This document shows, piece by piece, positions 48,010 to 56,580 of a DNA stretch of 61,471 nucleotides. This DNA is from Burkholderiaceae bacterium. Its GTDB lineage: Bacteria; Pseudomonadota; Gammaproteobacteria; Burkholderiales; Burkholderiaceae_C. Within the stretch, counting starts at the first letter, position 1. The number at the start of each line of letters is the position of its first letter. The DNA is taken from NCBI GenBank assembly GCA_913776825.1, contig CAJYPV010000030.1:1-61471 (forward strand). Reading direction: 5' to 3'. The translations under genes were made by a program, and so were the position numbers. Below the pieces are notes generated by a model. It made no database searches. It was not told where the DNA came from and saw only the letters and a list, made by a program, of their open reading frames with translations.

Positions 48010-48103
48010 CAACCCGGCGCGGGAAAGATCGCGGCGGATCCGCCCGGCATTGGCCGGGCCCTCCTCCCTGGTCAGCGGCAGACGGCCGGCCTTGACGCGG
48101 TCG

Positions 48104-49063
48104 TCAGCCCGCTGCGAAGGCCAGCCGTTGGCGCGCCGCCTGATATTCCCGTCCGAAGCGTTCGACCAAATCCTTGGTCGGCAGCACCTCACGGATCGCG
48201 CCGATGCCCTGGCCGCTGCCCCAGACATCCTTCCAGGCCTTGGCGCCGTTGCCACCGAAGTTCATCTTCGTGGGGTCGCTCTCCGGCAGGTTCTCGGGGT
48301 CCAGGCCCGCCTTCACGATCGAGCCGCGCAGGTAGTTGCCGTGCACGCCGGTGAAGAGGTTGCTGTAGACGATGTCGTCGCTGTTGCTGTCGACAATCAT
48401 CTGCTTGTAGTCATCGGACGCACGCGCTTCTTCGGTGGCGATGAAGGCGGAGCCGATGTAGGCGAGGTCCGCGCCCATCGCTTGAGCCGCCAGGATCGCA
48501 TCGCCACTGGCGATCGAGCCGGACAAGGCCAGCGGCCCGGTGAACCACTCGCGGATTTCCTGGATCAGCGCGAACGGGCTCTTGACGCCCGCATGGCCGC
48601 CCGCACCCGCCGCGACGGCGATCAGGCCGTCGGCGCCCTTCTCGATGGCCTTGTGCGCGAACTTGTTGTTGATGATGTCGTGCAGCACGACACCGCCCCA
48701 CGCATGCACCGCCGCATTGACGTCCTCACGCGCACCGAGCGAGGTGATCACGATCGGCACCTTGTACTTGGCGCACAAGGCCATGTCCTGTTCGAGCCGG
48801 TCGTTGCTCTTGTGCACGATCTGGTTGATCGCGAACGGCGCGGACGGCGCCTCCGGATGCGCACGGTCATGCGCGGCCAGGGTCTCGGTGATCTCGGCCA
48901 GCCAGTCGTCCAGCAATTCAGCGGGACGGGCATTCAGCGCCGGCATCGAGCCCACGATGCCCGCCTTGCATTGGGCAATGACCAGCTTCGGATTGCTGAT
49001 GATGAACAGCGGCGAGCCGATGACCGGCAGGCGCAAGCGGTTGAACAACGCGGGAAGTGCCAC
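48104..49063 (-). CDS. Nitronate monooxygenase (NMO / 2-nitropropane dioxygenase family)
   Basis: An FMN TIM-barrel oxygenase of 319 residues that oxidises alkyl nitronates; such enzymes also appear in lipid and propionate-3-nitronate detoxification. Family motifs: PVIGSPLFIISNPKLVIA, AAGAGGHAG (phosphate-binding, near 151-159), LSGSIASGDAILAAQAMGADLAYIGSAF. The start is a GTG at 49063 with GAGGAG about 8 nt upstream. It follows the acyl-CoA dehydrogenase on the same strand after 238 bp. Confidence 0.92.
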   Translation of the reverse strand: MALPALFNRLRLPVIGSPLFIISNPKLVIAQCKAGIVGSMPALNARPAELLDDWLAEITETLAAHDRAHPEAPSAPFAINQIVHKSNDRLEQDMALCAKYKVPIVITSLGAREDVNAAVHAWGGVVLHDIINNKFAHKAIEKGADGLIAVAAGAGGHAGVKSPFALIQEIREWFTGPLALSGSIASGDAILAAQAMGADLAYIGSAFIATEEARASDDYKQMIVDSNSDDIVYSNLFTGVHGNYLRGSIVKAGLDPENLPESDPTKMNFGGNGAKAWKDVWGSGQGIGAIREVLPTKDLVERFGREYQAARQRLAFAAG

Positions 49064-49301
49064 CTGGAATCTCCTCTTGGGGTGGACGCATCAGGGTCTC
49101 GACCGTGCAGTCACGTGAGACTGTCGAACCTGGACGCGCCGGGGCTTCGGATCGTGGGATATCGGAAGGCTGAGAACAGAACGCTGTGAACAGAACGCCA
49201 AAACGGGTCGCTGAAAACGGGTCGCTGAGTCGAGACATCGACCTCGTCATCGCACCGCGCGCGCCACAGGACGGAGCGCGACGGCGCGGTGACGGGCAGG
49301 A

Positions 49302-51095
49302 TCAGAACGCGTCGATCGGCAGCGCCATGGTGCTGTCCGCACCGTTGAGCACCGCGTCCCGCAGCGCCTGGCAGCGCGGCAGAATGTGCTCGGCATAGAA
49401 GCGCGCGGTGGCGATCTTGGCGGACATGAAGTCGACCTCTTCACCCGCGGCGCGGCGCTCCTGCGCGGCCAGCAGCGAGCGCGCCAGTTGCCAGCCCGCC
49501 ATCAGATTGCCGGCCAGCATCAGGTAAGGCACCGAGCCGGCGAACGCCGCATTCGGCTTCGCCTTGCCATGGGCGGCGATGAAGTCCACCACCGCCACGT
49601 AGGCCGAACGGGCCGCCGCCAACTGGGCGCGCACCGCTTGCGCATCGGCGCTGCCATCGGCCGCGAGCGCGCCTTCGGTCTCTTCGATCTGCGCCGCCAC
49701 ACCGCGTGCAAAGGCGCCGCCATCGCGCACCGTCTTGCGGCCGACCAGGTCATTGGCCTGAATCGCGGTGGTGCCTTCATAGATGGTCAGGATGCGCGCA
49801 TCGCGGTAGTACTGAGCCGCACCGGTCTCCTCGATGAAGCCCATGCCGCCATGCACCTGCACGCCGAGCGAGGTGACCTCCAGGCTCATCTCGGTGCTGT
49901 AACCCTTGACCAGCGGCACCATGAATTCATAGAAGGCCTGCGCTTCCTTGCGCGCCTCCGCATCGTCATGGTGATGGGCGATGTCATAGGCCGCGGCGGC
50001 ATCGATCGCCATCGCGCGGCAGCCCTCGACCAGCGCGCGCTGGGTCATCAGCATGCGCCGCACATCGGGGTGATGAATGATCGCGGCGGGCCCGCTCTGC
50101 GAGCCGTCGACGGGGCGCGATTGCACCCGGTCCTTCGCATAGGCCACCGCCTTTTGATAGGCGCGATCCGCCACCGCGATGCCCTGCAGACCCACACCGA
50201 AACGGGCCGCGTTCATCATGATGAACATGTATTCCAGGCCGCGGTTTTCCTCGCCGATCAGCGTGCCCACCGCACCGCCGTGATCGCCGAACTGCAGCAC
50301 CGCCGTCGGGCTGGCCTTGATGCCGAGCTTGTGTTCGATCGACACGCAATGCACATCATTGCGCGCGCCGAGCGAGCCGTCCTCGTTCACCAGGAACTTG
50401 GAGACCAGGAACAGGCTGATGCCCTTCACGCCTTCGGGCGCGCCGGGCACACGGGCCAGCACCAGATGGACGATGTTGTCCGTCAGATCGTGCTCGCCGT
50501 AGGTGATGTAGATCTTGGTGCCGAAGACCTTGTAGGTGCCGTCGCCCTGCGGCTCGGCGCGGGTGCGCACCAGCGCCAGATCGGAGCCCGCCTGCGGCTC
50601 GGTCAGGTTCATCGAGCCGGTCCATTCGCCGGACAGCAGCTTCGGGATGAAGAGGCTCTTCTGCGCCTCGCTGCCGGCGGTCAGCAGCGCTTCGATCGCC
50701 CCATCGGTCAGCAGCGGGCACAGCGCGAAGCTGACGTTCGCCGCCTGGACCATCTCACCGCACGCCGCGCCAATGGTCTTGGGCAGCCCCTGGCCGCCAT
50801 AGGCTTCGGGATGCTGCAGACCCTGCCATCCGCCGTCGACATACTGACGAAACGCGTCCTTGAAACCGGGCGTCGTGAACACCTGGCCATCCTTGAAGCT
50901 CGAGGGGTTCTTGTCGCCTTCGAAATTCAGCGGCGCAATCACTTCCTCGTTCAGCTTGGCCGATTCCTCCAGCACCGCCTGCGCGGTGTCCAGGCCGTGG
51001 TCGGCGAAGGCGGGAATCTGCTCGGACAGCGTCTGCAGGCCGGCCAGGGCCTGCATGTCGAAGAGCATGTCCTTGATCGGGGCGCGGTAAGTCAT
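49302..51095 (-). CDS. Acyl-CoA dehydrogenase with C-terminal extension (DmdC-like class)
   Basis: FAD-dependent acyl-CoA dehydrogenase of 597 residues, the longer class that includes 3-methylmercaptopropionyl-CoA dehydrogenase and uncharacterised long-chain forms. Visible: MTYRAPIKDMLFDMQ, LTEPQAGSDLALVRTRA, ITYGEHDLTDNIVHLVLAR, GGMGFIEETGAAQYYRDARILTIYEGTTAIQ (catalytic Glu in IYEGT), then a helical extension. CCGGAG lies 7 nt before the ATG, immediately after a terminator hairpin. It feeds electrons to ETF encoded just upstream. Substrate cannot be read out. Confidence 0.94.
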   Translation of the reverse strand: MTYRAPIKDMLFDMQALAGLQTLSEQIPAFADHGLDTAQAVLEESAKLNEEVIAPLNFEGDKNPSSFKDGQVFTTPGFKDAFRQYVDGGWQGLQHPEAYGGQGLPKTIGAACGEMVQAANVSFALCPLLTDGAIEALLTAGSEAQKSLFIPKLLSGEWTGSMNLTEPQAGSDLALVRTRAEPQGDGTYKVFGTKIYITYGEHDLTDNIVHLVLARVPGAPEGVKGISLFLVSKFLVNEDGSLGARNDVHCVSIEHKLGIKASPTAVLQFGDHGGAVGTLIGEENRGLEYMFIMMNAARFGVGLQGIAVADRAYQKAVAYAKDRVQSRPVDGSQSGPAAIIHHPDVRRMLMTQRALVEGCRAMAIDAAAAYDIAHHHDDAEARKEAQAFYEFMVPLVKGYSTEMSLEVTSLGVQVHGGMGFIEETGAAQYYRDARILTIYEGTTAIQANDLVGRKTVRDGGAFARGVAAQIEETEGALAADGSADAQAVRAQLAAARSAYVAVVDFIAAHGKAKPNAAFAGSVPYLMLAGNLMAGWQLARSLLAAQERRAAGEEVDFMSAKIATARFYAEHILPRCQALRDAVLNGADSTMALPIDAF

Positions 51096-51110
51096 GGTGG
51101 TCTCCGGATG

Positions 51111-51144
51111 AAAAAAGGGCGCCGCGCTACGTCGGCGGGCGCCC
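51111..51144 (-). terminator. Intrinsic terminator directly before the acyl-CoA dehydrogenase RBS
   Basis: On the minus strand AGGGCGCC (51145-51138), a 14-nt loop and GGCGCCCT (51123-51116) are followed by a U-run ending at 51111, only 4 nt before CCGGAG and 16 nt before the ATG. It would end the etf transcript, yet it leaves no room for a separate promoter before the dehydrogenase, so it may act as an attenuator. Confidence 0.8.
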
Positions 51145-51266
51145 TGGGTCGGGTCGGCAGCGGGGATCACACCGCGCTGCCAGCGTCCGGCGGGTCGATC
51201 GGTTCAGCGACCGCATCGCAGGACTTGCAGGGATGAGTCCGGACAGGTGCCGGACTCATGCCCTCA

Positions 51267-52196
51267 TCACAGCGCCTTGACCAGCTCCGGCACGGCGGTG
51301 AACAGATCCGCCTCCAGACCGTAATCGGCCACCGAGAAGATCGGGGCTTCCGGATCCTTGTTGATCGCGACGATCACTTTGGAATCCTTCATGCCGGCCA
51401 GATGCTGGATCGCGCCGGAAATGCCGGCCGCGACATACAGCTGCGGCGCCACGATCTTGCCGGTCTGGCCGACCTGCCAGTCGTTGGGCGCATAGCCGGC
51501 ATCGACCGCCGCGCGCGAGGCGCCCAGCGCCGCGCCGAGCTTGTCCGCCAGCGGCGTCAGCACTTCATTGAACTTGTCGCTGCTGCCGAGCGCGCGGCCA
51601 CCGGAGACGATGATCTTCGCGGCGGTCAGCTCAGGACGATCGCTCTTGGTCACTTCACGGCCGACGAAGCTGCTCTTGCCGCTGTCCGCCGCTGCCGACA
51701 GCGTTTCCACCGCCGCGCTGCCGCCTTCGGCCGCCGCATCGAAACCGGTGGTGCGCACCGTGATGACCTTGACCGCATCGGTGGCCTGCACCGTGGCGAT
51801 GGCGTTGCCGGCGTAGATCGGACGCTCGAAGGTGTCGGCGCTGATCACCTTGGTGATGTCGCTGACCTGCGCCACATCCAGCAGCGCGGCCACGCGCGGG
51901 GCGACGTTCTTGCCGGCCGCGGTGGCGGGGAACAGCAGGTGGCTGTAGTCCTTGGCGATCGCGATCACCTGCGCGGCGACGTTCTCGGCCAGGCCGTCGG
52001 CGAACGGTGCGCCATCGGCATGCAGCACCTTGGTCACGCCAGTGATCTTGGCAGCGGCCGCGGCCACGCCGGCGGCATTGGCGCCGGCCACCAGCACATG
52101 CACCTCACCGCCCAGCGCCACGGCGGCGGTCACGGTGTGGTGGGTGGCGCCCTTCAGGGACGTGTTGTCGTGTTCAGCAATGACGAGAGTGGTCAT
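51267..52196 (-). CDS. etfA: Electron transfer flavoprotein alpha subunit
   Basis: ETF carries electrons from acyl-CoA dehydrogenases to ETF:quinone oxidoreductase. The 309 residues include the C-terminal FAD domain: ALGSSDKFNEVLTPLADKLG, WQVGQTGKIVAPQLYVAAGI, and IVAINKDPEAPIFSVADYGL. GGAG lies 7 nt before the ATG. It is read after etfB across a 160-bp gap that includes a GACGCG/CGCGTC hairpin (52326-52348). Confidence 0.97.
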   Translation of the reverse strand: MTTLVIAEHDNTSLKGATHHTVTAAVALGGEVHVLVAGANAAGVAAAAAKITGVTKVLHADGAPFADGLAENVAAQVIAIAKDYSHLLFPATAAGKNVAPRVAALLDVAQVSDITKVISADTFERPIYAGNAIATVQATDAVKVITVRTTGFDAAAEGGSAAVETLSAAADSGKSSFVGREVTKSDRPELTAAKIIVSGGRALGSSDKFNEVLTPLADKLGAALGASRAAVDAGYAPNDWQVGQTGKIVAPQLYVAAGISGAIQHLAGMKDSKVIVAINKDPEAPIFSVADYGLEADLFTAVPELVKAL

Positions 52197-52356
52197 GTCT
52201 TATCTCCATGCGCGTCGGATGGACCGACGTCGATGTCTTACCCCAGCGAATCCCGCCAGGTCGGCGCGGCCGGCCGGCGGGTGGGCGTCCATCCGATCGC
52301 GTCGAAGCGGGGACGGATCGCGTGAGACGCGTTGCGCGCGAGCGCGTCGGGGAGGG

Positions 52357-53112
52357 TCAAATCACCTTGGCTTCGGTCTTGAGCTTGGTCACCAGCGTGG
52401 CCACGTCGGGCACCTTGATGCCGGCGCCGCGCTTGGGCGGCTCTGCCACCGACAGCGTCTTGATGCGCGGCGTCACATCCACACCCAGATCGGCGGGCTT
52501 GACCACATCCAGCGTCTTCTTCTTGGCCTTCATGATGTTGGGCAGCGTCACATAGCGCGGCTCATTCAGGCGCAGGTCGGTGGTGACCACGGCCGGCAGC
52601 GACAGGCTGACCGTCTCCAGGCCGCCGTCCACTTCGCGGGTGACGTTGACCTTGCCGTCCGCCACCTCGACCTTGGAGGCGAAGGTGCCTTGCGGCATGC
52701 CGGTCAGCGCGGCGAGCATCTGGCCGGTCTGGTTGCAGTCATCGTCGATGGCCTGCTTGCCCAGGATCACCAGCTGCGGCTGTTCCTTGTCGACCAGCGC
52801 CTTCAGCAGCTTGGCCACGGCCAGCGGCTGCAGCTCCACATCGGCGGCGGTTTCGACCAGGATGGCGCGATCGGCGCCGATGGCCATCGCATAGCGCAGG
52901 GTTTCCTGGCACTGCGTGACACCGCAGGACACGGCGATCACTTCGGTGACCACACCCTTTTCCTTGAGGCGCACCGCCTCTTCCACGGCGATCTCGTCAA
53001 AGGGGTTGATGGACATCTTCACGTTGGCGATGTCCACACCCGTGCCGTCACTCTTGACGCGCACCTTGACGTTGTAATCGACGACTCGTTTGACGGGGAC
53101 CAATACCTTCAT
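52357..53112 (-). CDS. etfB: Electron transfer flavoprotein beta subunit
   Basis: The AMP-binding beta subunit of ETF, 251 residues, full length. Motifs: MKVLVPVKRVVDYNVKV, SINPFDEIAVEEAVRLKEKG, and the ADP/AMP region LVILGKQAIDDDCNQTGQMLAALTG. GGAG lies 8 nt before the ATG. First gene of the etfBA unit; two palindromic operator candidates lie upstream. Confidence 0.97.
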   Translation of the reverse strand: MKVLVPVKRVVDYNVKVRVKSDGTGVDIANVKMSINPFDEIAVEEAVRLKEKGVVTEVIAVSCGVTQCQETLRYAMAIGADRAILVETAADVELQPLAVAKLLKALVDKEQPQLVILGKQAIDDDCNQTGQMLAALTGMPQGTFASKVEVADGKVNVTREVDGGLETVSLSLPAVVTTDLRLNEPRYVTLPNIMKAKKKTLDVVKPADLGVDVTPRIKTLSVAEPPKRGAGIKVPDVATLVTKLKTEAKVI

Positions 53113-53130
53113 CGAAGCACTCCAGGCGGA

Positions 53131-53146
53131 TTGACGTAAACGTTAA
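53131..53146 (-). promoter_or_regulatory. Near-palindrome upstream of etfB, LiuR-like operator candidate
   Basis: The minus strand reads TTAACGT-TT-ACGTCAA, a 7-2-7 inverted repeat with one mismatch, 19-34 nt before the etfB start. As I remember it, the LiuR (MerR-family) site of proteobacterial branched-chain acid catabolism has a TTnACGT-N2-ACGTnAA shape. A possible -10 TAGAAT lies just upstream (53156-53151), so a bound protein would cover the start site. Confidence 0.5.
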
Positions 53147-53234
53147 TTCGATTCTATGGGAGGCCTGCGCCGCACCCGTGTCTCTCAGCCGTCAGGTCGC
53201 ATCGACCCGCGACGACCGGGGATCAAAATAAAAC

Positions 53235-53246
53235 GAACGATCGTTC
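53235..53246. promoter_or_regulatory. Perfect 12-bp palindrome GAACGATCGTTC in the etfB-murI gap
   Basis: The palindrome sits in an AT-rich stretch, 123 bp from the etfB start and 60 bp from the murI start. Its form is typical of TetR-family operators, some of which control acyl-CoA catabolism. Which gene it controls is not clear. Confidence 0.45.
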
Positions 53247-53305
53247 TATTCTAGCCATGCACATCTCGCTGCCAAGCGGGAATCTTCTAGACTGCTTCCC
53301 CTGAT

Positions 53306-54346
53306 ATGAGCACGCCCGACCTCCCGCCCGCCGGCCGCGATGCGCCGGTGTCCGCCCTGCCCGCTGGACACGAGTCCGCGACTCCGACCGCGCCGTCGCC
53401 GACCCCCGCGGCCAGCCGCTGGAGCGATCGCCAAGACAGCTCATCCACCGCACCGACGCCCGACAACGCGAGCGCTGCGCCTGCCGGCGCCCTGCCGGAC
53501 GGATCGTCGGCATCACGCCGCTCGACGCCCCACCCACTTCATCGAGAGGCGCAAGCCGCCCTGCCCAGCATCGGCGTCTTCGATTCCGGCGTCGGCGGAC
53601 TGACCGTGCTGAAGGCCTTGCGCGAGCGGCTGCCGCAGGTGCCGCTGCATTACGTCGCCGATGCGGCCCATGCGCCGTATGGCGATCGCAGCAGCGAGTA
53701 CATCCGCGATCGCAGCCTGCGCGTCGCCGAGCATCTTCGGGCGTCAGGCGCCCGCATGGTGGTGGTGGCCTGCAATACCGCCACCGCGCATGCGGTCAAT
53801 GCGATGCGCGAGCGCTGGCCGGACTGGCCGGTGGTCGGCATCGAGCCCGGCGTGAAGCCGGCGGTCGCCGCCACGCGCAACGGTCGCATCGGCGTCATGG
53901 CCACGACCGCGACTATCGCAAGCCGCCGTTATGAAGATCTGGTCACCGCGCACGCCGGTGATGTGCAGCTCATCAGCCAGGCCTGCCCGGGCCTGGTGGC
54001 GCTGATCGAGCAAGCCGATCTGCACAGCCCGGCGCTGACGCAGCGCATCGACGATTACTGCGCGCCGCTGCGCGCGGCGGGTGTCGACACGGTGCTGCTC
54101 GGCTGCACCCACTATCCGCTGGTGCAGGCCCAGATCCAGGCCGCGCTGGGGCCCGACATGCTGCTGCTCAATATCGAGGACGCCGTCGCTCGCCAGGCTC
54201 AGCGGCGCTGGGAAGCGCTGGGTCTGCCGTCGCAGTCGCCAGCGCCCATCCTGCTCGAGAGCACCGGCGATCCGCGGCTGCTGGAACGTCTGGCGCATGA
54301 AGCGCTGGGCTGGACCCGCCTGAGCGCCACGCAGATCAGCGCCTGA
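53306..54346 (+). CDS. murI: Glutamate racemase with long disordered N-terminus
   Basis: MurI makes D-glutamate for peptidoglycan. The enzyme core starts at about residue 87 (PSIGVFDSGVGGLTVLKAL, catalytic Asp region) and includes ADAAHAPYGDRS, VVACNTATAHA (first Cys) and LLGCTHYPLV (second Cys). Residues 1-85 are a Pro/Ser/Ala/Thr-rich extension. No other Met and only one early GTG (residue 15) lie before the core, so most of the extension must be translated. No Shine-Dalgarno is seen before the ATG. Divergent from etfBA. Confidence 0.94.
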   Translation: MSTPDLPPAGRDAPVSALPAGHESATPTAPSPTPAASRWSDRQDSSSTAPTPDNASAAPAGALPDGSSASRRSTPHPLHREAQAALPSIGVFDSGVGGLTVLKALRERLPQVPLHYVADAAHAPYGDRSSEYIRDRSLRVAEHLRASGARMVVVACNTATAHAVNAMRERWPDWPVVGIEPGVKPAVAATRNGRIGVMATTATIASRRYEDLVTAHAGDVQLISQACPGLVALIEQADLHSPALTQRIDDYCAPLRAAGVDTVLLGCTHYPLVQAQIQAALGPDMLLLNIEDAVARQAQRRWEALGLPSQSPAPILLESTGDPRLLERLAHEALGWTRLSATQISA

Positions 54347-54428
54347 GGCCAAGCGTCGGCGGTGTCGACATCGACGGCGCTCGATCGTCGTCTGAACGAG
54401 GGCCTTCCTCGATTCACACCGCACGACC

Positions 54429-54863
54429 ATGACCCCACCGCCATTCGACGCATTCCTGTCGCAGTACGCCTCGGCTGTCTTTGAACGAGACGTCGAGCGC
54501 TGCGTGGCCCTGTATGCCGACGACCTGCGCGTCTTCGACGCCTGGGATCGCTGGTCCCTCACCGGCCGAGCCGAATGGCAGGGCCTGATCGCCGGCTGGC
54601 TGGGCGGCTTGGGCGACGAGCGGGTTCGCGTCACCTGGCGGGATGTGTCGGCCTGGACCGATGGCGACCTCGCTGCCGGCAGCGCCCTAATCCGCTACAA
54701 CGCCATCGATCGCGATGGCATCAGCCTGCGCGCCCTGGAGGAGCGGCTGTCGATCGTGCTGCGACGGCAAGACGGCGACTGGCGCGTGGTGCATCAGCAC
54801 ACCTCGCAGCCGCTGTCGTTTCGCGACAAGTCGGTCCTCCCGCCCGAGCCCCGCACGACGTGA
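54429..54863 (+). CDS. NTF2-like (SnoaL/DUF4440-type) protein
   Basis: A 144-residue small alpha+beta protein: FLSQYASAVFERDVERCVALYADDLRVFDAWDRW is the typical first helix and strand, and RLSIVLRRQDGDWRVVHQHTSQPL the closing strands of the cone fold. These folds serve as small enzymes, ligand binders or ketosteroid-isomerase relatives; no catalytic site can be assigned. It follows murI after 82 bp and is convergent with the MFS gene. Confidence 0.8.
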   Translation: MTPPPFDAFLSQYASAVFERDVERCVALYADDLRVFDAWDRWSLTGRAEWQGLIAGWLGGLGDERVRVTWRDVSAWTDGDLAAGSALIRYNAIDRDGISLRALEERLSIVLRRQDGDWRVVHQHTSQPLSFRDKSVLPPEPRTT

Positions 54864-54936
54864 CGCGCGTCCGGCCTGGACGGCACTGGCGCACGAGCAG
54901 GCGCGGGGCACGCCGCGACTGCCGTGCCGCCGTGCC

Positions 54937-56229
54937 TCAGACCAGCGCGCGCGCCAATCCGCGGGCCATGTCGACCCGTCGCAGCAGCCACCAGCCCAGC
55001 ACGAAAAACACGCCCGTCGACAGGATCGCGAGCCGGTGGTTGCCGGCCGTGAGCACCGTGACCGCGCCGTAGGTCAGCGGTCCGATGATGGCGGCCAGCC
55101 GGGTGGCAAAGGTCCAAAGGCCGAAGAACTCGGCCAGGCGGTCATGCGGGGCGAGCGCGCCTGCCAGGGCCCGGCCGCAGGATTGGCTCGATCCCATGCA
55201 CAGGCCGGCGATCACTGCCGCCACCCAGAACAACCACGCGCTGCTGGCGAGATAGGCCAGGACGGTCATCACCATCCAGCCCACCAGCGTGTAGGCGAGC
55301 GCGGGTCGATGGCCGATGCGGTCCTCGAAGTAACCGAAGGCGAAGGCGCCGATCGCCGAAGCAATGTTGACCAGGAACACCAGCGCCATCGTCTCGGCCT
55401 GGCCGAATCCCAGCGCCTGCTCGGCATAGACCGCCGCCAGCGCAATCACGACCGCAATCCCGGCCTGATAGCTGACGCCGCAGGCCAACAGACGCAGGAA
55501 ATCCGGATAGGCGCGCGCCCGGCGCCATGAGGCCCACAGCTGGCTCAGGCCGAGACCGCCGCGTCCCGCGCGCCGCGTGGCACAGGGATCGGAGCGCTCG
55601 CGCAGCAGCAGGAAGGTGGGCAACGCCGCCAACAGATAGAGGCCTGCGGTGATGAGCAGGGTCACCGGCACGAACTCGGCGGCGGTGCCGCCGTTGGCCT
55701 GAGCCCGCAGCACGTACGCCAGACAGATGCCCAGCGACAGCATGCCGCCCAGGTAACCGAAGGCCCAACCCCAGCCGGACACCCGCCCCAGCGCATCCCG
55801 TCGCGCCAGTTCGGGCAGGAAGGCCGCAATGAGCGATTCGCCCCAGGAGAAGAACAGGTTTGAGAGCACCACCGCCGCTGCCGCCCACCACAACTGCGCG
55901 GGCCCGAACCACGCGAGCGCAGCGGTGGACAGCACGCATCCGATCGTGCAGATCGCCAGCAGTCGCTTCTTGGTCGCATGGGCATCGGCCCAGGCACCGA
56001 GGCCAGGCATGGTCACCATCACCAGGAAGCTGGAGAACGCGATCAGCGAGGTCCACAACAGCGTGGCCGACGACTGCCCCTTGGCCACCACGCCGACGAA
56101 GTACGCGTTGTAGACCGCCGTGAGCACGACCGTGGTGTAGCCGGAGTTGGCGAAGTCATACATCGACCAACCGAACACCTCGCGCTTGCGCACACCGGGG
56201 TTCAAGAGTTCCTGCGCAAACATGGCCAT
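54937..56229 (-). CDS. MFS transporter, UMF1/Atg22-like family
   Basis: An inner-membrane transporter of 430 residues with about 12 hydrophobic segments. The N-terminal REVFGWSMYDFANSGYTTVVLTAV is diagnostic of the UMF1 family related to vacuolar amino-acid exporter Atg22. The usual basic loop after helix 2 reads GAWADAHATKKRLL. Two ATGs (56229 and 56223) are possible; neither has a clear Shine-Dalgarno. The substrate is unknown. Confidence 0.92.
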   Translation of the reverse strand: MAMFAQELLNPGVRKREVFGWSMYDFANSGYTTVVLTAVYNAYFVGVVAKGQSSATLLWTSLIAFSSFLVMVTMPGLGAWADAHATKKRLLAICTIGCVLSTAALAWFGPAQLWWAAAAVVLSNLFFSWGESLIAAFLPELARRDALGRVSGWGWAFGYLGGMLSLGICLAYVLRAQANGGTAAEFVPVTLLITAGLYLLAALPTFLLLRERSDPCATRRAGRGGLGLSQLWASWRRARAYPDFLRLLACGVSYQAGIAVVIALAAVYAEQALGFGQAETMALVFLVNIASAIGAFAFGYFEDRIGHRPALAYTLVGWMVMTVLAYLASSAWLFWVAAVIAGLCMGSSQSCGRALAGALAPHDRLAEFFGLWTFATRLAAIIGPLTYGAVTVLTAGNHRLAILSTGVFFVLGWWLLRRVDMARGLARALV

Positions 56230-56580
56230 GTCGAGATTCAGCGCGGTGCGCCGTCCAAGGCGGGACCGAGATCAGGTCCCGTACGCCGCACGGGCATGGG
56301 CCCCGTGCAGCGGAAGAAGAAGGACCGAAGGGCAGCGCTCACGCAGCCTCCGGAGTGAAGAGGACGAGGTGTACCTCAACTCGCTTCAGACTGTAAACAC
56401 CTGACCCCAGCGGCTTCGCACAGGCACGCATTCGGCGTCCCGTCTCGCACGCTGGCAAGGCGTCGTCGCCATCGCCTCGCCGGCGCAGCGCGGTGCGCTC
56501 GGCGCGCGCTGGCGCCGCGAGCGCGGGGCGCTGCGGCGATGGCATTCATGGATCAATCGATCAATCGACCCACCGATCCA
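56230..56580. other. Intergenic region between MFS transporter and acylase
   Basis: 350 bp without a supported gene. Next to the acylase stop is a short degenerate GATCAATC tandem (56551-56566). A 68-codon minus-strand frame here has no family features and no ribosome binding site. Confidence 0.5.

Noticed and set aside
56339..56545. 68-codon minus-strand frame between acylase and MFS genes
   Set aside because: Arg/Ala-rich, no recognisable family, no ribosome binding site; frames like this are expected by chance at this GC content.
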